Shown in pieces: positions 1 through 6,321 of a stretch of 8,940 bases of DNA. Position 1 is the stretch's first letter, and each line of letters starts with the position of its first letter. The notes beneath the pieces were generated by a model that saw nothing but the letters and a program-made list of their open reading frames with translations, ran no database searches and was not told where the DNA came from. Both the position numbers and the translations under genes were made by a program. Origin of the DNA: Deltaproteobacteria bacterium (GTDB taxonomy: Bacteria; Desulfobacterota; GWC2-55-46; DRQE01); assembly GCA_011371515.1 (NCBI GenBank), contig DRQE01000054.1:1-8940 (forward strand), in the 5' to 3' direction.

Positions 1-1
1 C

Positions 2-532
2 TCTGCAAGGGGAACGGCTGGCTGCAACATCATAGATACATTGAGAAGGTGTGAGAGCTACCTTGAAAAATACGGTGGACACCGCTCGGCAGCAGGTCTT
101 ACGCTCAAAAGGGAAAACCTCGAAGCCTTCCGCAGAGAGTTCATAGGGCTTATGAACTCGGCTCTCTCGGCTGAAGACCTCGTGCCCACAGTTGAGCTCG
201 ATGCACGGGTAACGCTTGACGAGCTCAAACCACGCCTCGTGGACGAGATTGAAAAACTCTCACCCTTCGGCTACATGAACGAAAGACCCCTTCTGTGCGT
301 GATGGGGGCAAACATACTCCACACAGAACTCGTAAAAGACAGACACCTGCGGGTTATGATAAAACACAACGGCACTCTGCAAAACGGTATAGCCTTTGAC
401 AGGGCAAACTACCACCCCATAAAGGATGGCCTGTTCGACATAGCCTTTTATCCTTACATAGATGAATGGCAGGGGTTAAGAACGGTTAGGCTTCGCATAG
501 AAGAGCTGAAGCCTTCCTCTCAAACTTCTTGA
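2..532 (+). CDS. recJ: Single-stranded-DNA-specific exonuclease RecJ, C-terminal part (5' end outside window)
   Basis: C-terminal part of the 5'-3' single-strand exonuclease used in recombination and mismatch or base-excision repair. The reading frame is open from base 2 with no start, so the gene begins before the window; the TTG at 41 is internal. Seen: a Ser-Ala-Arg-Gly stretch at the left edge, then the DHHA1-domain signature Tyr-Gly-Gly-His (codons 71-82) followed by Ala-Ala-Gly-Leu, and after it the LSPFG...N..P motif that leads into the RecJ OB-fold, which ends near the stop. The DHH nuclease motifs lie upstream and cannot be checked. The stop codon overlaps the -35 box of the next operon's putative promoter. 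The family call is secure from the order of these motifs. Confidence 0.93.
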   Translation, partial: SARGTAGCNIIDTLRRCESYLEKYGGHRSAAGLTLKRENLEAFRREFIGLMNSALSAEDLVPTVELDARVTLDELKPRLVDEIEKLSPFGYMNERPLLCVMGANILHTELVKDRHLRVMIKHNGTLQNGIAFDRANYHPIKDGLFDIAFYPYIDEWQGLRTVRLRIEELKPSSQTS

Positions 533-558
533 CACAAAGGGTTCGAAGCATATATATT
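529..558 (+). promoter_or_regulatory. Putative sigma70-type promoter of the polyamine operon
   Basis: A perfect TTGACA -35 box (529-534) overlaps the recJ stop codon. A TATATT -10 box (553-558) follows after 18 nt, or TATATA (551-556) after 16 nt. It is the only good promoter match found in the 141-nt recJ-to-674 gap, and it would start a transcript near 565, about 110 nt upstream of the first gene. This is a consensus match only; no experimental start is implied. Confidence 0.55.
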
Positions 559-564
559 AGTTTG

Positions 565-661
565 TTGCATCACCTTTGGACTCAAAGGGCTAAATAAAAC
601 CCCGATAGGGCAATAAACAGCCCGCGCATCTACAAGCAACTGGGCTTATAAAAACATACAC
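565..661 (+). other. Possibly structured 5' leader of the operon
   Basis: The stretch between the putative promoter and the first Shine-Dalgarno sequence has no convincing gene but has local complementarity. A 6-bp hairpin forms from CCTTTG (573-578) and CAAAGG (583-588) with a 4-nt loop, and CCC-GATA-GGG lies at 601-610. An AGCCC segment (619-623) can pair either with GGGCT at 587-591 or with GGGCT at 642-646. It matches no riboswitch class that I recognise. Short complementarities also arise by chance, so a regulatory role is conjecture. Confidence 0.25.
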
Positions 662-667
662 AGGAGG
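662..667 (+). promoter_or_regulatory. Strong ribosome binding site that fixes the TTG start at 674
   Basis: A perfect AGGAGG lies 6 nt before TTG at 674. No ATG or GTG in the same frame is similarly placed, so this site selects TTG as the start. Confidence 0.8.
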
Positions 668-673
668 CTTAAG

Positions 674-1729
674 TTGGCAAAAGAAGTATTTGACATGGAA
701 AAGAGAAAGAAGTTTATCAAAAAGCCCGTCAAACCAATCCCGATAGAGCCCAATGCGAGCATCTCAGAGCTTGTGGAAAGGATGGGAGATACGGCCTTTC
801 AGGCAAAGAATCTCTCCCATGCGGCAGACATATGGGAGGAGATGATACGGGGCGAGACCACCATATTCTTCGGCCTTGCAGGCGCAATGATACCTGCCGG
901 TATGCGTGAGCTTATGGTTTTCCTCATAAAGAACAGATACATAGATTGTCTGGTCTCCACAGGAGCAAACCTCTTTCACGACATACACGAAACCCTTGGC
1001 TGGAAACACTGGCAGGGCAGCCACATGGTGAACGATAAAGACCTTCGCAGTGCAGGAGTGGACAGAATTTACGATGTCTTCGCCATAGAAGAGGAGTTCA
1101 ACTCCTCTGATGAATACATCTACAACTTCTCCTACACCCTTGAAGAGCGCCCTTACACCACAAGGGAGTTCTTCTACCTTATGGGTAAAGACCTTGCCAG
1201 ACGCACAAAAAGAGACGGCATACTGACGGCAGCCTACAAGGCAGGTGTGCACGTCTACTGTCCTGCTCTTGGAGATTCCTCCATAGGCATAGCCCTTGCG
1301 CTTAGAGATGGTGAGAACAACTTCATGTTCGACATAATAGCCGATGTTAAAGAGACCGCATACCTTACGGCAAGGGCAAAGAACTCTGGTATAGTCTTCA
1401 TAGGTGGAGGCGTGCCAAAGAACTTTATACAGCAGTCTGAGGTAACGGCAAACATGATGTGCAAAAGGACTCCGGGCCACAAGTACGCACTGCAGATTAC
1501 AACCGACTCTCCACACTGGGGTGGACTTAGCGGATGCACCTTTGAGGAGGCACAGAGCTGGGGTAAGATAGCAAGAAGGTCAAAGAGGGTAACGGTAAAC
1601 TGTGAGTCCACCATAGCACTGCCTCTTATAGTGAGCGCACTCTCGCAGAGGCTTAAAGGGTTCAAAAGGAAACTACCAGACCTTTCGGTAAAGGGCGCCC
1701 AGAAGGTTAGAAAGAGGATATGGGACTGA
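674..1729 (+). CDS. Deoxyhypusine synthase family protein, probable homospermidine synthase
   Basis: A 351-residue NAD-dependent enzyme of the deoxyhypusine synthase fold, about the usual length. True deoxyhypusine synthase transfers an aminobutyl group from spermidine to eIF5A. Bacteria have no eIF5A, and bacterial members are generally thought to make homospermidine or a related polyamine by transferring the aminobutyl group to putrescine. Seen: an N-terminal ERMG..FQ..NL region near residues 35-47, a TGANLFHD nucleotide-binding stretch near 95-103, the GGGVPKN loop at 244-250, and the EEAQSWGK active-site motif ending at Lys298. Lys298 aligns with the human imine-forming Lys329 and Trp296 with Trp327. 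At the position of human His288 this protein has Asn250, a change expected to alter amine handling. The start is TTG with an ideal Shine-Dalgarno. The gene overlaps agmatinase by 10 nt, so putrescine supply is encoded alongside. Family call secure; exact substrate inferred. Confidence 0.9.
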   Translation: MAKEVFDMEKRKKFIKKPVKPIPIEPNASISELVERMGDTAFQAKNLSHAADIWEEMIRGETTIFFGLAGAMIPAGMRELMVFLIKNRYIDCLVSTGANLFHDIHETLGWKHWQGSHMVNDKDLRSAGVDRIYDVFAIEEEFNSSDEYIYNFSYTLEERPYTTREFFYLMGKDLARRTKRDGILTAAYKAGVHVYCPALGDSSIGIALALRDGENNFMFDIIADVKETAYLTARAKNSGIVFIGGGVPKNFIQQSEVTANMMCKRTPGHKYALQITTDSPHWGGLSGCTFEEAQSWGKIARRSKRVTVNCESTIALPLIVSALSQRLKGFKRKLPDLSVKGAQKVRKRIWD

Positions 1730-2637
1730 TTCAGAAGGAAGAAGGCAGCTTCAACTTTGGTGGAGTTGGCAGAGACTCTACGGTGGAAAGACCGCTCTTT
1801 TCGGTGCTGCCAGTGCCCTACGACTTTACCACCTCCTACATGGGTGGTGCAAGAAGGGGACCTGCAGCCATAATAGATGCCTCCATGAACATGGAGCTTT
1901 ACGACGAAGAACTTGAGTGTGAACCATGGCAGGCAGGCATTGAAACACTTACCCCACTTGAGGTGACCACGGTGGGTCCCGAAAAGATGGTCCAGAGGGT
2001 TGAAGCAGCCTGCACAGAGCTTCTTGAGAAGGGCTGCCTGATTCCAGTTCTACTGGGTGGTGAACACAGTATAACAACAGGCACCATAAGGGCACTGAAG
2101 AAAAAGTACCCCGCACTTTCTGTATTGCAGCTCGATGCACATGCAGACATGCGGGAAAGCTATCAGGAAAGCCCCTACAACCATGCCTGTGTGGCAAGAA
2201 GGATAAGTGAGGTGTGCACACTCGTGCAGGTGGGTATAAGAAGTCTCAGCACAGAAGAGGCAGAGTTTCTCGGCTCTACTGACAGAGTGAACACATACTT
2301 TGCAAAGGATATTGTAAAAGAAGGGATGCCGCTTGAAGATATACTTTCAGGACTCACGGAGGATGTCTTTGTAACCATAGACCTTGATGTGTTTGATCCA
2401 TCCATAATGCCCTCTACAGGCACCCCTGAGCCCGGTGGGCTTGGATGGTATGATGTTACAGGGCTTCTGAGATGTGTGGCAGAAAACAGAAACATCGTGG
2501 GCTTCGATGTGGTTGAGTTGAGCCCCATGGCAGGCAATGTGGCTCCGGACTTTCTTGCTGCAAAGCTTGTATATAAACTTATGGGATATATAATAAAAAA
2601 CAGGCAGGAGGGAGATAGCGGTGCTGTATGTTCCTAA
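1720..2637 (+). CDS. speB: Agmatinase (agmatine ureohydrolase, arginase/ureohydrolase family)
   Basis: A 305-residue manganese-dependent ureohydrolase that would convert agmatine to putrescine and urea in the cytoplasm. The metal ligands of the family are all visible: GGEHS with His116, DAHAD with Asp139, His141 and Asp143, and DLDVFDP with Asp221 and Asp223. The conserved VELSP segment near residue 266 and a C-terminal helix follow. The N-terminal GGARRGP stretch near 41-47 is typical of agmatinases. Arginase, formiminoglutamase or guanidinobutyrase activity cannot be excluded by motif alone. Agmatinase is favoured because the next gene is an arginine decarboxylase, which would make agmatine, and the previous one probably uses putrescine. 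The ATG start at 1720 lies inside the preceding gene's end; an AGAGG lies only 2 nt before it, so initiation may rely on translational coupling. Confidence 0.92.
   Translation: MGLIQKEEGSFNFGGVGRDSTVERPLFSVLPVPYDFTTSYMGGARRGPAAIIDASMNMELYDEELECEPWQAGIETLTPLEVTTVGPEKMVQRVEAACTELLEKGCLIPVLLGGEHSITTGTIRALKKKYPALSVLQLDAHADMRESYQESPYNHACVARRISEVCTLVQVGIRSLSTEEAEFLGSTDRVNTYFAKDIVKEGMPLEDILSGLTEDVFVTIDLDVFDPSIMPSTGTPEPGGLGWYDVTGLLRCVAENRNIVGFDVVELSPMAGNVAPDFLAAKLVYKLMGYIIKNRQEGDSGAVCS
2606..2614 (+). promoter_or_regulatory. Ribosome binding site supporting the GTG start at 2621
   Basis: AGGAGGGAG inside the end of the agmatinase gene; its AGGAGG core ends 9 nt before GTG at 2621. It supports GTG as the start of the decarboxylase and coupling to agmatinase translation. 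Confidence 0.7.
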
Positions 2638-3169
2638 AAGGATATTCTTTACAAAGGGTGTGGGATGCCACAAAGAGGAACTACACTCTTTCGAGCTTGC
2701 CCTGCGTGATGCGGGCATAGAAAAATTCAACCTCGTTCAGGTCTCGAGTATCTTCCCTCCGGGCTGTAAGATAATACCAAGAAGTCAGGGGGTAAAGAAA
2801 CTCGCCCCCGGGCAGATAACCTTCTGTGTTATGAGCAAACTCTCCAGCAACGAGCCACGCCGCCTTATAGCTGCAAGCGTGGGCTGTGCCATACCGATGG
2901 ATAAAAAACTCTACGGCTACCTCAGCGAACACCATGCCTATGGTCAGACCGAGGCCATCGCAGGCGACTATGCAGAAGACCTTGCAGCAGCAATGCTTGC
3001 TTCAACTCTGGGTATAGAGCTCGACGAAAACCTTGGATGGGATGAGAAAAAGGAAATATACAGGATAAGCGATAAGATCGTTAAAACCACCAATGTTACT
3101 CAGTCTGCAATAGTCAAGGGTGATGGCAAGTACACAACAGTGGTTGCTGCAGCAGTGCTTCTGTTCTGA
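2621..3169 (+). CDS. pdaD: Pyruvoyl-dependent arginine decarboxylase proenzyme
   Basis: A 182-residue proenzyme, within the family's usual size, that would decarboxylate arginine to agmatine, the first step of this polyamine route. The self-processing site is clear: V-S-S-I-F-P-P-G with Ser42-Ser43. By analogy with the Methanocaldococcus jannaschii enzyme, cleavage between these serines gives a small beta chain and an alpha chain whose N-terminal Ser43 becomes the pyruvoyl cofactor. The second active-site block SEHHAYG contains Glu103, matching the catalytic Glu of the archaeal enzyme. The start is GTG with a good Shine-Dalgarno, and the gene overlaps agmatinase by 17 nt. It ends in tandem stops TGA TAG. 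The family is best known from archaea and Chlamydia and has a scattered distribution in bacteria, so lateral acquisition is possible, though base composition here looks like the neighbours. Confidence 0.94.
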   Translation: MLYVPKRIFFTKGVGCHKEELHSFELALRDAGIEKFNLVQVSSIFPPGCKIIPRSQGVKKLAPGQITFCVMSKLSSNEPRRLIAASVGCAIPMDKKLYGYLSEHHAYGQTEAIAGDYAEDLAAAMLASTLGIELDENLGWDEKKEIYRISDKIVKTTNVTQSAIVKGDGKYTTVVAAAVLLF

Positions 3170-3193
3170 TAGAAGCATCCCATCTTAAAAAAC

Positions 3194-4198
3194 ATGAAGA
3201 TAGCCATAACATGCAACATAAAGGAAGAGGTTCCGCCTCATCTTGAAGAATGCTATGCCGAATGGGACGACCACGAGACCATAGAGAGCGTTAGAAAGGC
3301 TCTACTTGAAAGACACGAAGAGGTATTCATTGTAGAGGCAAACAGAGATGCTCCCTCAAGGCTTAACAGTCTTAAGCCCGATATGGTCTTCAACATGGCA
3401 GAGGGCATGGGTGGTGACAGCAGAGAATCCTTCATACCTGCCATACTCGAGCTTCTTGAAATCCCCTATACGGGTTCCTCTCCCCTTACACTGGGGCTGT
3501 GTCTTAACAAATTAAGGGCAAAGCAGATCCTTTCCTGCTACGGTATACCCACACCACGCTACTTCGTCGTTGAGAAAAGATACAGCGGTATAGAAGGCGG
3601 GCTTGAGTTTCCCATGATAGTAAAGCCCCTGCATGAGGGCTCAAGCAAGGGCATAAGGAATGACTCCCTCGTACATGGTGAGGCGGAGCTTGAAGAAAGG
3701 GTAAACTCCCTTATTGCAACCTATGGTCAGCCTGCCCTTGTGGAGGAATATCTGTCTGGCAGGGAGTTTACCGTGGCACTTCTTGGCAATGGAGACGATA
3801 TAAGGGTTCTCCCCATAGTTGAGATAGATTATTCTGCCATACCCCGCGGGGCAAACCCCATATACTCCTACGAGGCAAAGTGGGTCTTCGACAGACCAGA
3901 AGCCCCGCTCAACATATTCCGCTGCCCTGCGGAGGTGTCGGACACGTTGAAGGAAAATGTCAGCAGACTGGCGGTAGAGTCTTTCAAAGCCCTTGGGGTA
4001 AGGGACTGGTGCAGGGTGGACATAAGGTGCGATGCAGAGGGAAGGCCACATGTGCTTGAGCTCAACCCTCTGCCAGGAATACTGCCCGATCCAGAGCACA
4101 ACTCCTGCTTTCCCAAGGCAGCCCGTGCTGCAGGGCTTACATTCAGCGAGCTTGTAAACACAGTGGTAGATATAGCAAGAAAGAGGTACGGACTATGA
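3194..4198 (+). CDS. D-alanine--D-alanine ligase-like ATP-grasp protein, first of a tandem pair
   Basis: A 334-residue ATP-grasp ligase that should join a carboxylate, activated as acyl-phosphate, to an amine. Seen: the ATP-binding block IVKPLHEGSSKG with Lys144 and Ser150, which correspond to Lys144 and Ser150 of E. coli DdlB; YEAKW with Lys229-Trp230; RVDIR with Arg274 and Asp276; and the metal and second-substrate block LELNPLPG with Glu289 and Asn291. The N-terminus lacks the Ddl GGxSxEHEVS signature, having an EWDDHETIESV stretch near residue 23 instead. The HGxxGEDG loop is replaced by AEGMGGD, and Trp230 stands where DdlB has Tyr216. These changes argue against genuine Ddl activity. 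Start: ATG 24 nt after the decarboxylase, with no clear Shine-Dalgarno. The next gene overlaps by 4 nt (ATGA). Automatic pipelines would likely call it Ddl; the substrate is unknown. Confidence 0.88.
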   Translation: MKIAITCNIKEEVPPHLEECYAEWDDHETIESVRKALLERHEEVFIVEANRDAPSRLNSLKPDMVFNMAEGMGGDSRESFIPAILELLEIPYTGSSPLTLGLCLNKLRAKQILSCYGIPTPRYFVVEKRYSGIEGGLEFPMIVKPLHEGSSKGIRNDSLVHGEAELEERVNSLIATYGQPALVEEYLSGREFTVALLGNGDDIRVLPIVEIDYSAIPRGANPIYSYEAKWVFDRPEAPLNIFRCPAEVSDTLKENVSRLAVESFKALGVRDWCRVDIRCDAEGRPHVLELNPLPGILPDPEHNSCFPKAARAAGLTFSELVNTVVDIARKRYGL

Positions 4199-5211
4199 GT
4201 GTAGAGACCATAAGAATAATATTCAACGATGAAGGGGCAGACACCTATGTGGTGGACGACGAAGAAATAGAGTTTGGCGATATAAGAGAAAGCGTGGAAG
4301 AGGTGGCAGGAAGCCTTGAAAGGCTTGGCTATCGCACCATACTCACCCCGCTTACAGAGGAAGGGTTCGATGAGTTCCTCAAAGAGATAAACGATGGCAG
4401 GGCAGACCTTGTGTTTAACCTATGTGAGGGAGCCTTTCTTAACAGCAAGTTCGAGATGAATATTGCAGCACTTCTTGAACTCTATGACCTTAAGTTCACG
4501 GGGAACCCCTCTATAACCCTTGGTGTGGCACTCAACAAGGGCTGGACAAAGGACATCCTCAAAGGGACAGGCGTGGACACACCTTTACATTTTGTAACCG
4601 ATGACCCATCGGTTGAGCTTCCAGAGGGGCTCTCTTTTCCTCTCATAGTAAAGCCCCTTACAGAGGATGCAAGCCTCGGTATAGAGACAGACTCTGTTGT
4701 GCACACCATGGAGGAGCTTTCTGCCAGAATAGAACACATACTGGAAGAGTACTGTTCCCATGCCCTCGTGGAAAGATTCATAGACGGCAGGGAGTTCAAC
4801 ATATCGGTCATGGGCAACGACGACGAGACGGTGGCACTTCCGCCATCGGAGATAGACTTTTCCGAGTATCCCGAGGAGCTGCCGCGAATATGCTCTTACG
4901 AGGCAAAGTGGATAGAGGTAAGCCCTCTCTACAGGAAGACCCCGCCTGTATGTCCTGCTCCTGTGTCAGAGGAGTTGAAAAAGAGGCTTGAAGCAACAGC
5001 CATCAGGGCATACAGGGCACTCGGCTGCAGGGACTACGCAAGGGTTGATATGAGGCTCGATAAGGATGGCAACCTATGGGTGCTCGAGGTAAACCCAAAC
5101 CCTGATATATCACGGGATGCAGGCTTTGCAAGGGCTGCAAGAGCAGCAGGCATGGAGTATCACCAGTTCATAGGGGAGCTCGTAAGTATTGCAGCAAAAA
5201 GATACGAATAA
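4195..5211 (+). CDS. D-alanine--D-alanine ligase-like ATP-grasp protein, second of a tandem pair
   Basis: A 338-residue paralogue of the preceding ATP-grasp gene; the two share the same block order and a GREF-containing segment. Seen: FPLIVKPLTEDASLG with ATP-contacting Lys153; SYEAKW with Lys238-Trp239; RVDMR with Arg283 and Asp285; and LEVNPNPD with Glu298 and Asn300. The glycine-rich loop differs from both Ddl and its twin: it reads E-D-A-S rather than E-G-S-S, so the Ser150 equivalent is Ala159. The N-terminal substrate region is also not Ddl-like, with an acidic YVVDDEEIEFGD stretch near residues 19-30. It is translationally coupled to the first copy through ATGA, with AGAGG shortly upstream. 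The pair may act in sequence on one product or form a heteromer. Family secure, substrate unknown; residue choices make D-Ala-D-Ala synthesis unlikely. Confidence 0.87.
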   Translation: MSVETIRIIFNDEGADTYVVDDEEIEFGDIRESVEEVAGSLERLGYRTILTPLTEEGFDEFLKEINDGRADLVFNLCEGAFLNSKFEMNIAALLELYDLKFTGNPSITLGVALNKGWTKDILKGTGVDTPLHFVTDDPSVELPEGLSFPLIVKPLTEDASLGIETDSVVHTMEELSARIEHILEEYCSHALVERFIDGREFNISVMGNDDETVALPPSEIDFSEYPEELPRICSYEAKWIEVSPLYRKTPPVCPAPVSEELKKRLEATAIRAYRALGCRDYARVDMRLDKDGNLWVLEVNPNPDISRDAGFARAARAAGMEYHQFIGELVSIAAKRYE

Positions 5212-5683
5212 ACCCCTTATACGGAGCACCATCGAAGAGGATAGAACCGCCTTTGTCCGCATCCTCGAGGGGTTTTCGCACTTTACAGAAGAAGAAAAGG
5301 ATTGTGCCGTAGAGCTACTTGATATATACTTAAAAGAGCCTGATGAATACCTGTGGCTTACAGCCCTTGTGGCAGGCAGCCCTGCAGGGTTTGCCTGTTA
5401 CGGCGAGGCAGCCCTTTCCCACGGAGCATATGATATATACTGGATAATGGTTGAACCCGATCGGCAAAGGATGGGTGTGGGAAAGAGACTTATGGATTAC
5501 ATGGAAAGGGCTGTTGTAGAAAAGGGCGGAAGAAAGCTCATAATAGAGACCTCGAGTCTGCCCCAGTACGAAGGGGCAAGGCGTTTCTACAGAAGTTGTG
5601 GCTTCACAGAAGAGGCACAGATAAAAGACTACTACATACAGGGAGACCACAAACTCATCTACACCAAAACACTCAGGAGGTAG
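5189..5683 (+). CDS. GNAT family N-acetyltransferase
   Basis: A 164-residue Gcn5-related acyltransferase that should move an acetyl or other acyl group from CoA to an amine. The core is clear: a beta-strand IMVEP (86-90), then the CoA pyrophosphate loop Q-R-M-G-V-G (93-98), a following helix, a strand ending IETSS, and the ARRFYRSCGF helix-turn typical of GNAT motif B. The start is TTG at 5189 with GGGGAG at 5173-5178; no ATG or GTG occurs in frame before the conserved core. It overlaps the preceding ligase by 23 nt, suggesting coupling to it. Its acceptor is not predictable. Because it follows two ligases and a polyamine route, a polyamine or ligase product is a reasonable guess. It is distinct from the RimI gene further downstream. 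Confidence 0.85.
   Translation: MQQKDTNKPLIRSTIEEDRTAFVRILEGFSHFTEEEKDCAVELLDIYLKEPDEYLWLTALVAGSPAGFACYGEAALSHGAYDIYWIMVEPDRQRMGVGKRLMDYMERAVVEKGGRKLIIETSSLPQYEGARRFYRSCGFTEEAQIKDYYIQGDHKLIYTKTLRR
5675..5680 (+). promoter_or_regulatory. Ribosome binding site choosing the TTG start at 5689
   Basis: A perfect AGGAGG sits 8 nt before TTG at 5689. It argues for that start rather than the longer open frame from 5596, whose extra N-terminus would lie inside the GNAT gene. Confidence 0.75.
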
Positions 5684-5688
5684 GAACT

Positions 5689-6306
5689 TTGGAGATAGAA
5701 GCAGTAAAAAAGATTTACAACGGTTACTCCAATGTATACGAGGCAATCTTTAAGCGATTCTTCTACCCGAGGATAAAACACGCCATTCAGTCGATGGACA
5801 TACAGCCGGGCGAATGGGTGCTCGATGTGGGCATAGGCACAGGGCTCTCACTAAATGTGTTTCCCAGATACTGTAAGATAGTCGGCATAGACCTTTCCCG
5901 TGAGATGCTCAAGAAGGCTCAGGAGAAGGTCAGAACCTACGGGCTCGACAATGTACAGCTCTTTGAGATGGATGCCATGAACCTCAACTTTGCAGACGAC
6001 AGTTTCGATAAGGTATTCATCTCCCATGTGGTGAGCGTGGTGCCAGACCCCTACAGGGTTATGAACGAGGTCAAAAGGGTGTGCAAAAAGGGCGGAAGAA
6101 TCGTCATAGTGAACCACTTCCGCAGCAGCAACAAACTGATAGGCAACATTGAAAGGTTCATAACACCGCTGAGCAAAAGGGTTGGCTGGAGAAGTGACCT
6201 TGCAATGGATGAGTTTATAGAAAAGAGCGCAATAAAGGTAGAGAAGAAGTTCAAACTCAAGAAGATAGACTTCTGGCATCTTATATTTGCAACCAACGAA
6301 AAATAA
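5689..6306 (+). CDS. Class I SAM-dependent methyltransferase (Methyltransf_11 / UbiE- or PmtA-like)
   Basis: A 205-residue class I methyltransferase. Seen: motif I VLDVGIGTG at residues 44-52 for the SAM methionine portion, the acidic ribose-binding Asp68 in VGIDLS, a motif II-type stretch EMDAMNL, and a post-motif strand GGRIVIVNHF. The N-terminal YNGYSNVYEAIF helix and the GTGLSL variant resemble phospholipid N-methyltransferases of the PmtA group and UbiE-type quinone methyltransferases. Its small size and lack of a membrane segment do not settle the substrate. The start is TTG, 5 nt after the GNAT stop, fixed by a perfect AGGAGG. Position after two ligases and an acetyltransferase allows a role in tailoring the same product, but lipid methylation is an equally open possibility. 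Confidence 0.85.
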   Translation: MEIEAVKKIYNGYSNVYEAIFKRFFYPRIKHAIQSMDIQPGEWVLDVGIGTGLSLNVFPRYCKIVGIDLSREMLKKAQEKVRTYGLDNVQLFEMDAMNLNFADDSFDKVFISHVVSVVPDPYRVMNEVKRVCKKGGRIVIVNHFRSSNKLIGNIERFITPLSKRVGWRSDLAMDEFIEKSAIKVEKKFKLKKIDFWHLIFATNEK

Positions 6307-6321
6307 AAGACCGGTATAAGA

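Noticed and set aside
41..43. TTG at 41 as the start of the RecJ-type gene
   Set aside because: The frame is open to the left edge and the upstream residues continue the RecJ pattern (Ser-Ala-Arg-Gly), so the TTG is internal to a truncated gene.
562..597. Possible 11-codon leader peptide starting at TTG and ending at TAA
   Set aside because: It starts at or before the expected transcription start, has no ribosome binding site and no run of a regulatory amino acid, so an attenuator peptide is not supported.
764..1516. Long open frame on the minus strand (250 codons) opposite the DHS-family gene
   Set aside because: It is fully antisense to a gene with clear family motifs. Its translation is rich in Cys, Val, Tyr and His without domain character, as expected from reading the complement of biased codons.
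674..1729. Calling the first operon gene a true deoxyhypusine synthase acting on eIF5A
   Set aside because: The surrounding genes are bacterial in type, and bacteria lack eIF5A. The amine-site His is Asn, and the operon partners point to free polyamines.
3194..5211. Calling the two ATP-grasp genes D-alanine--D-alanine ligase (ddl)
   Set aside because: The C-terminal blocks match, but the N-terminal signature and the HGxxGEDG loop are absent and the Tyr216 position is Trp in both. No cell-wall genes are nearby.
5596..5688. N-terminal extension of the methyltransferase frame
   Set aside because: It lies inside the GNAT gene, encodes a His- and Arg-rich stretch with no family match, and lacks a ribosome binding site, while TTG at 5689 has a perfect one.
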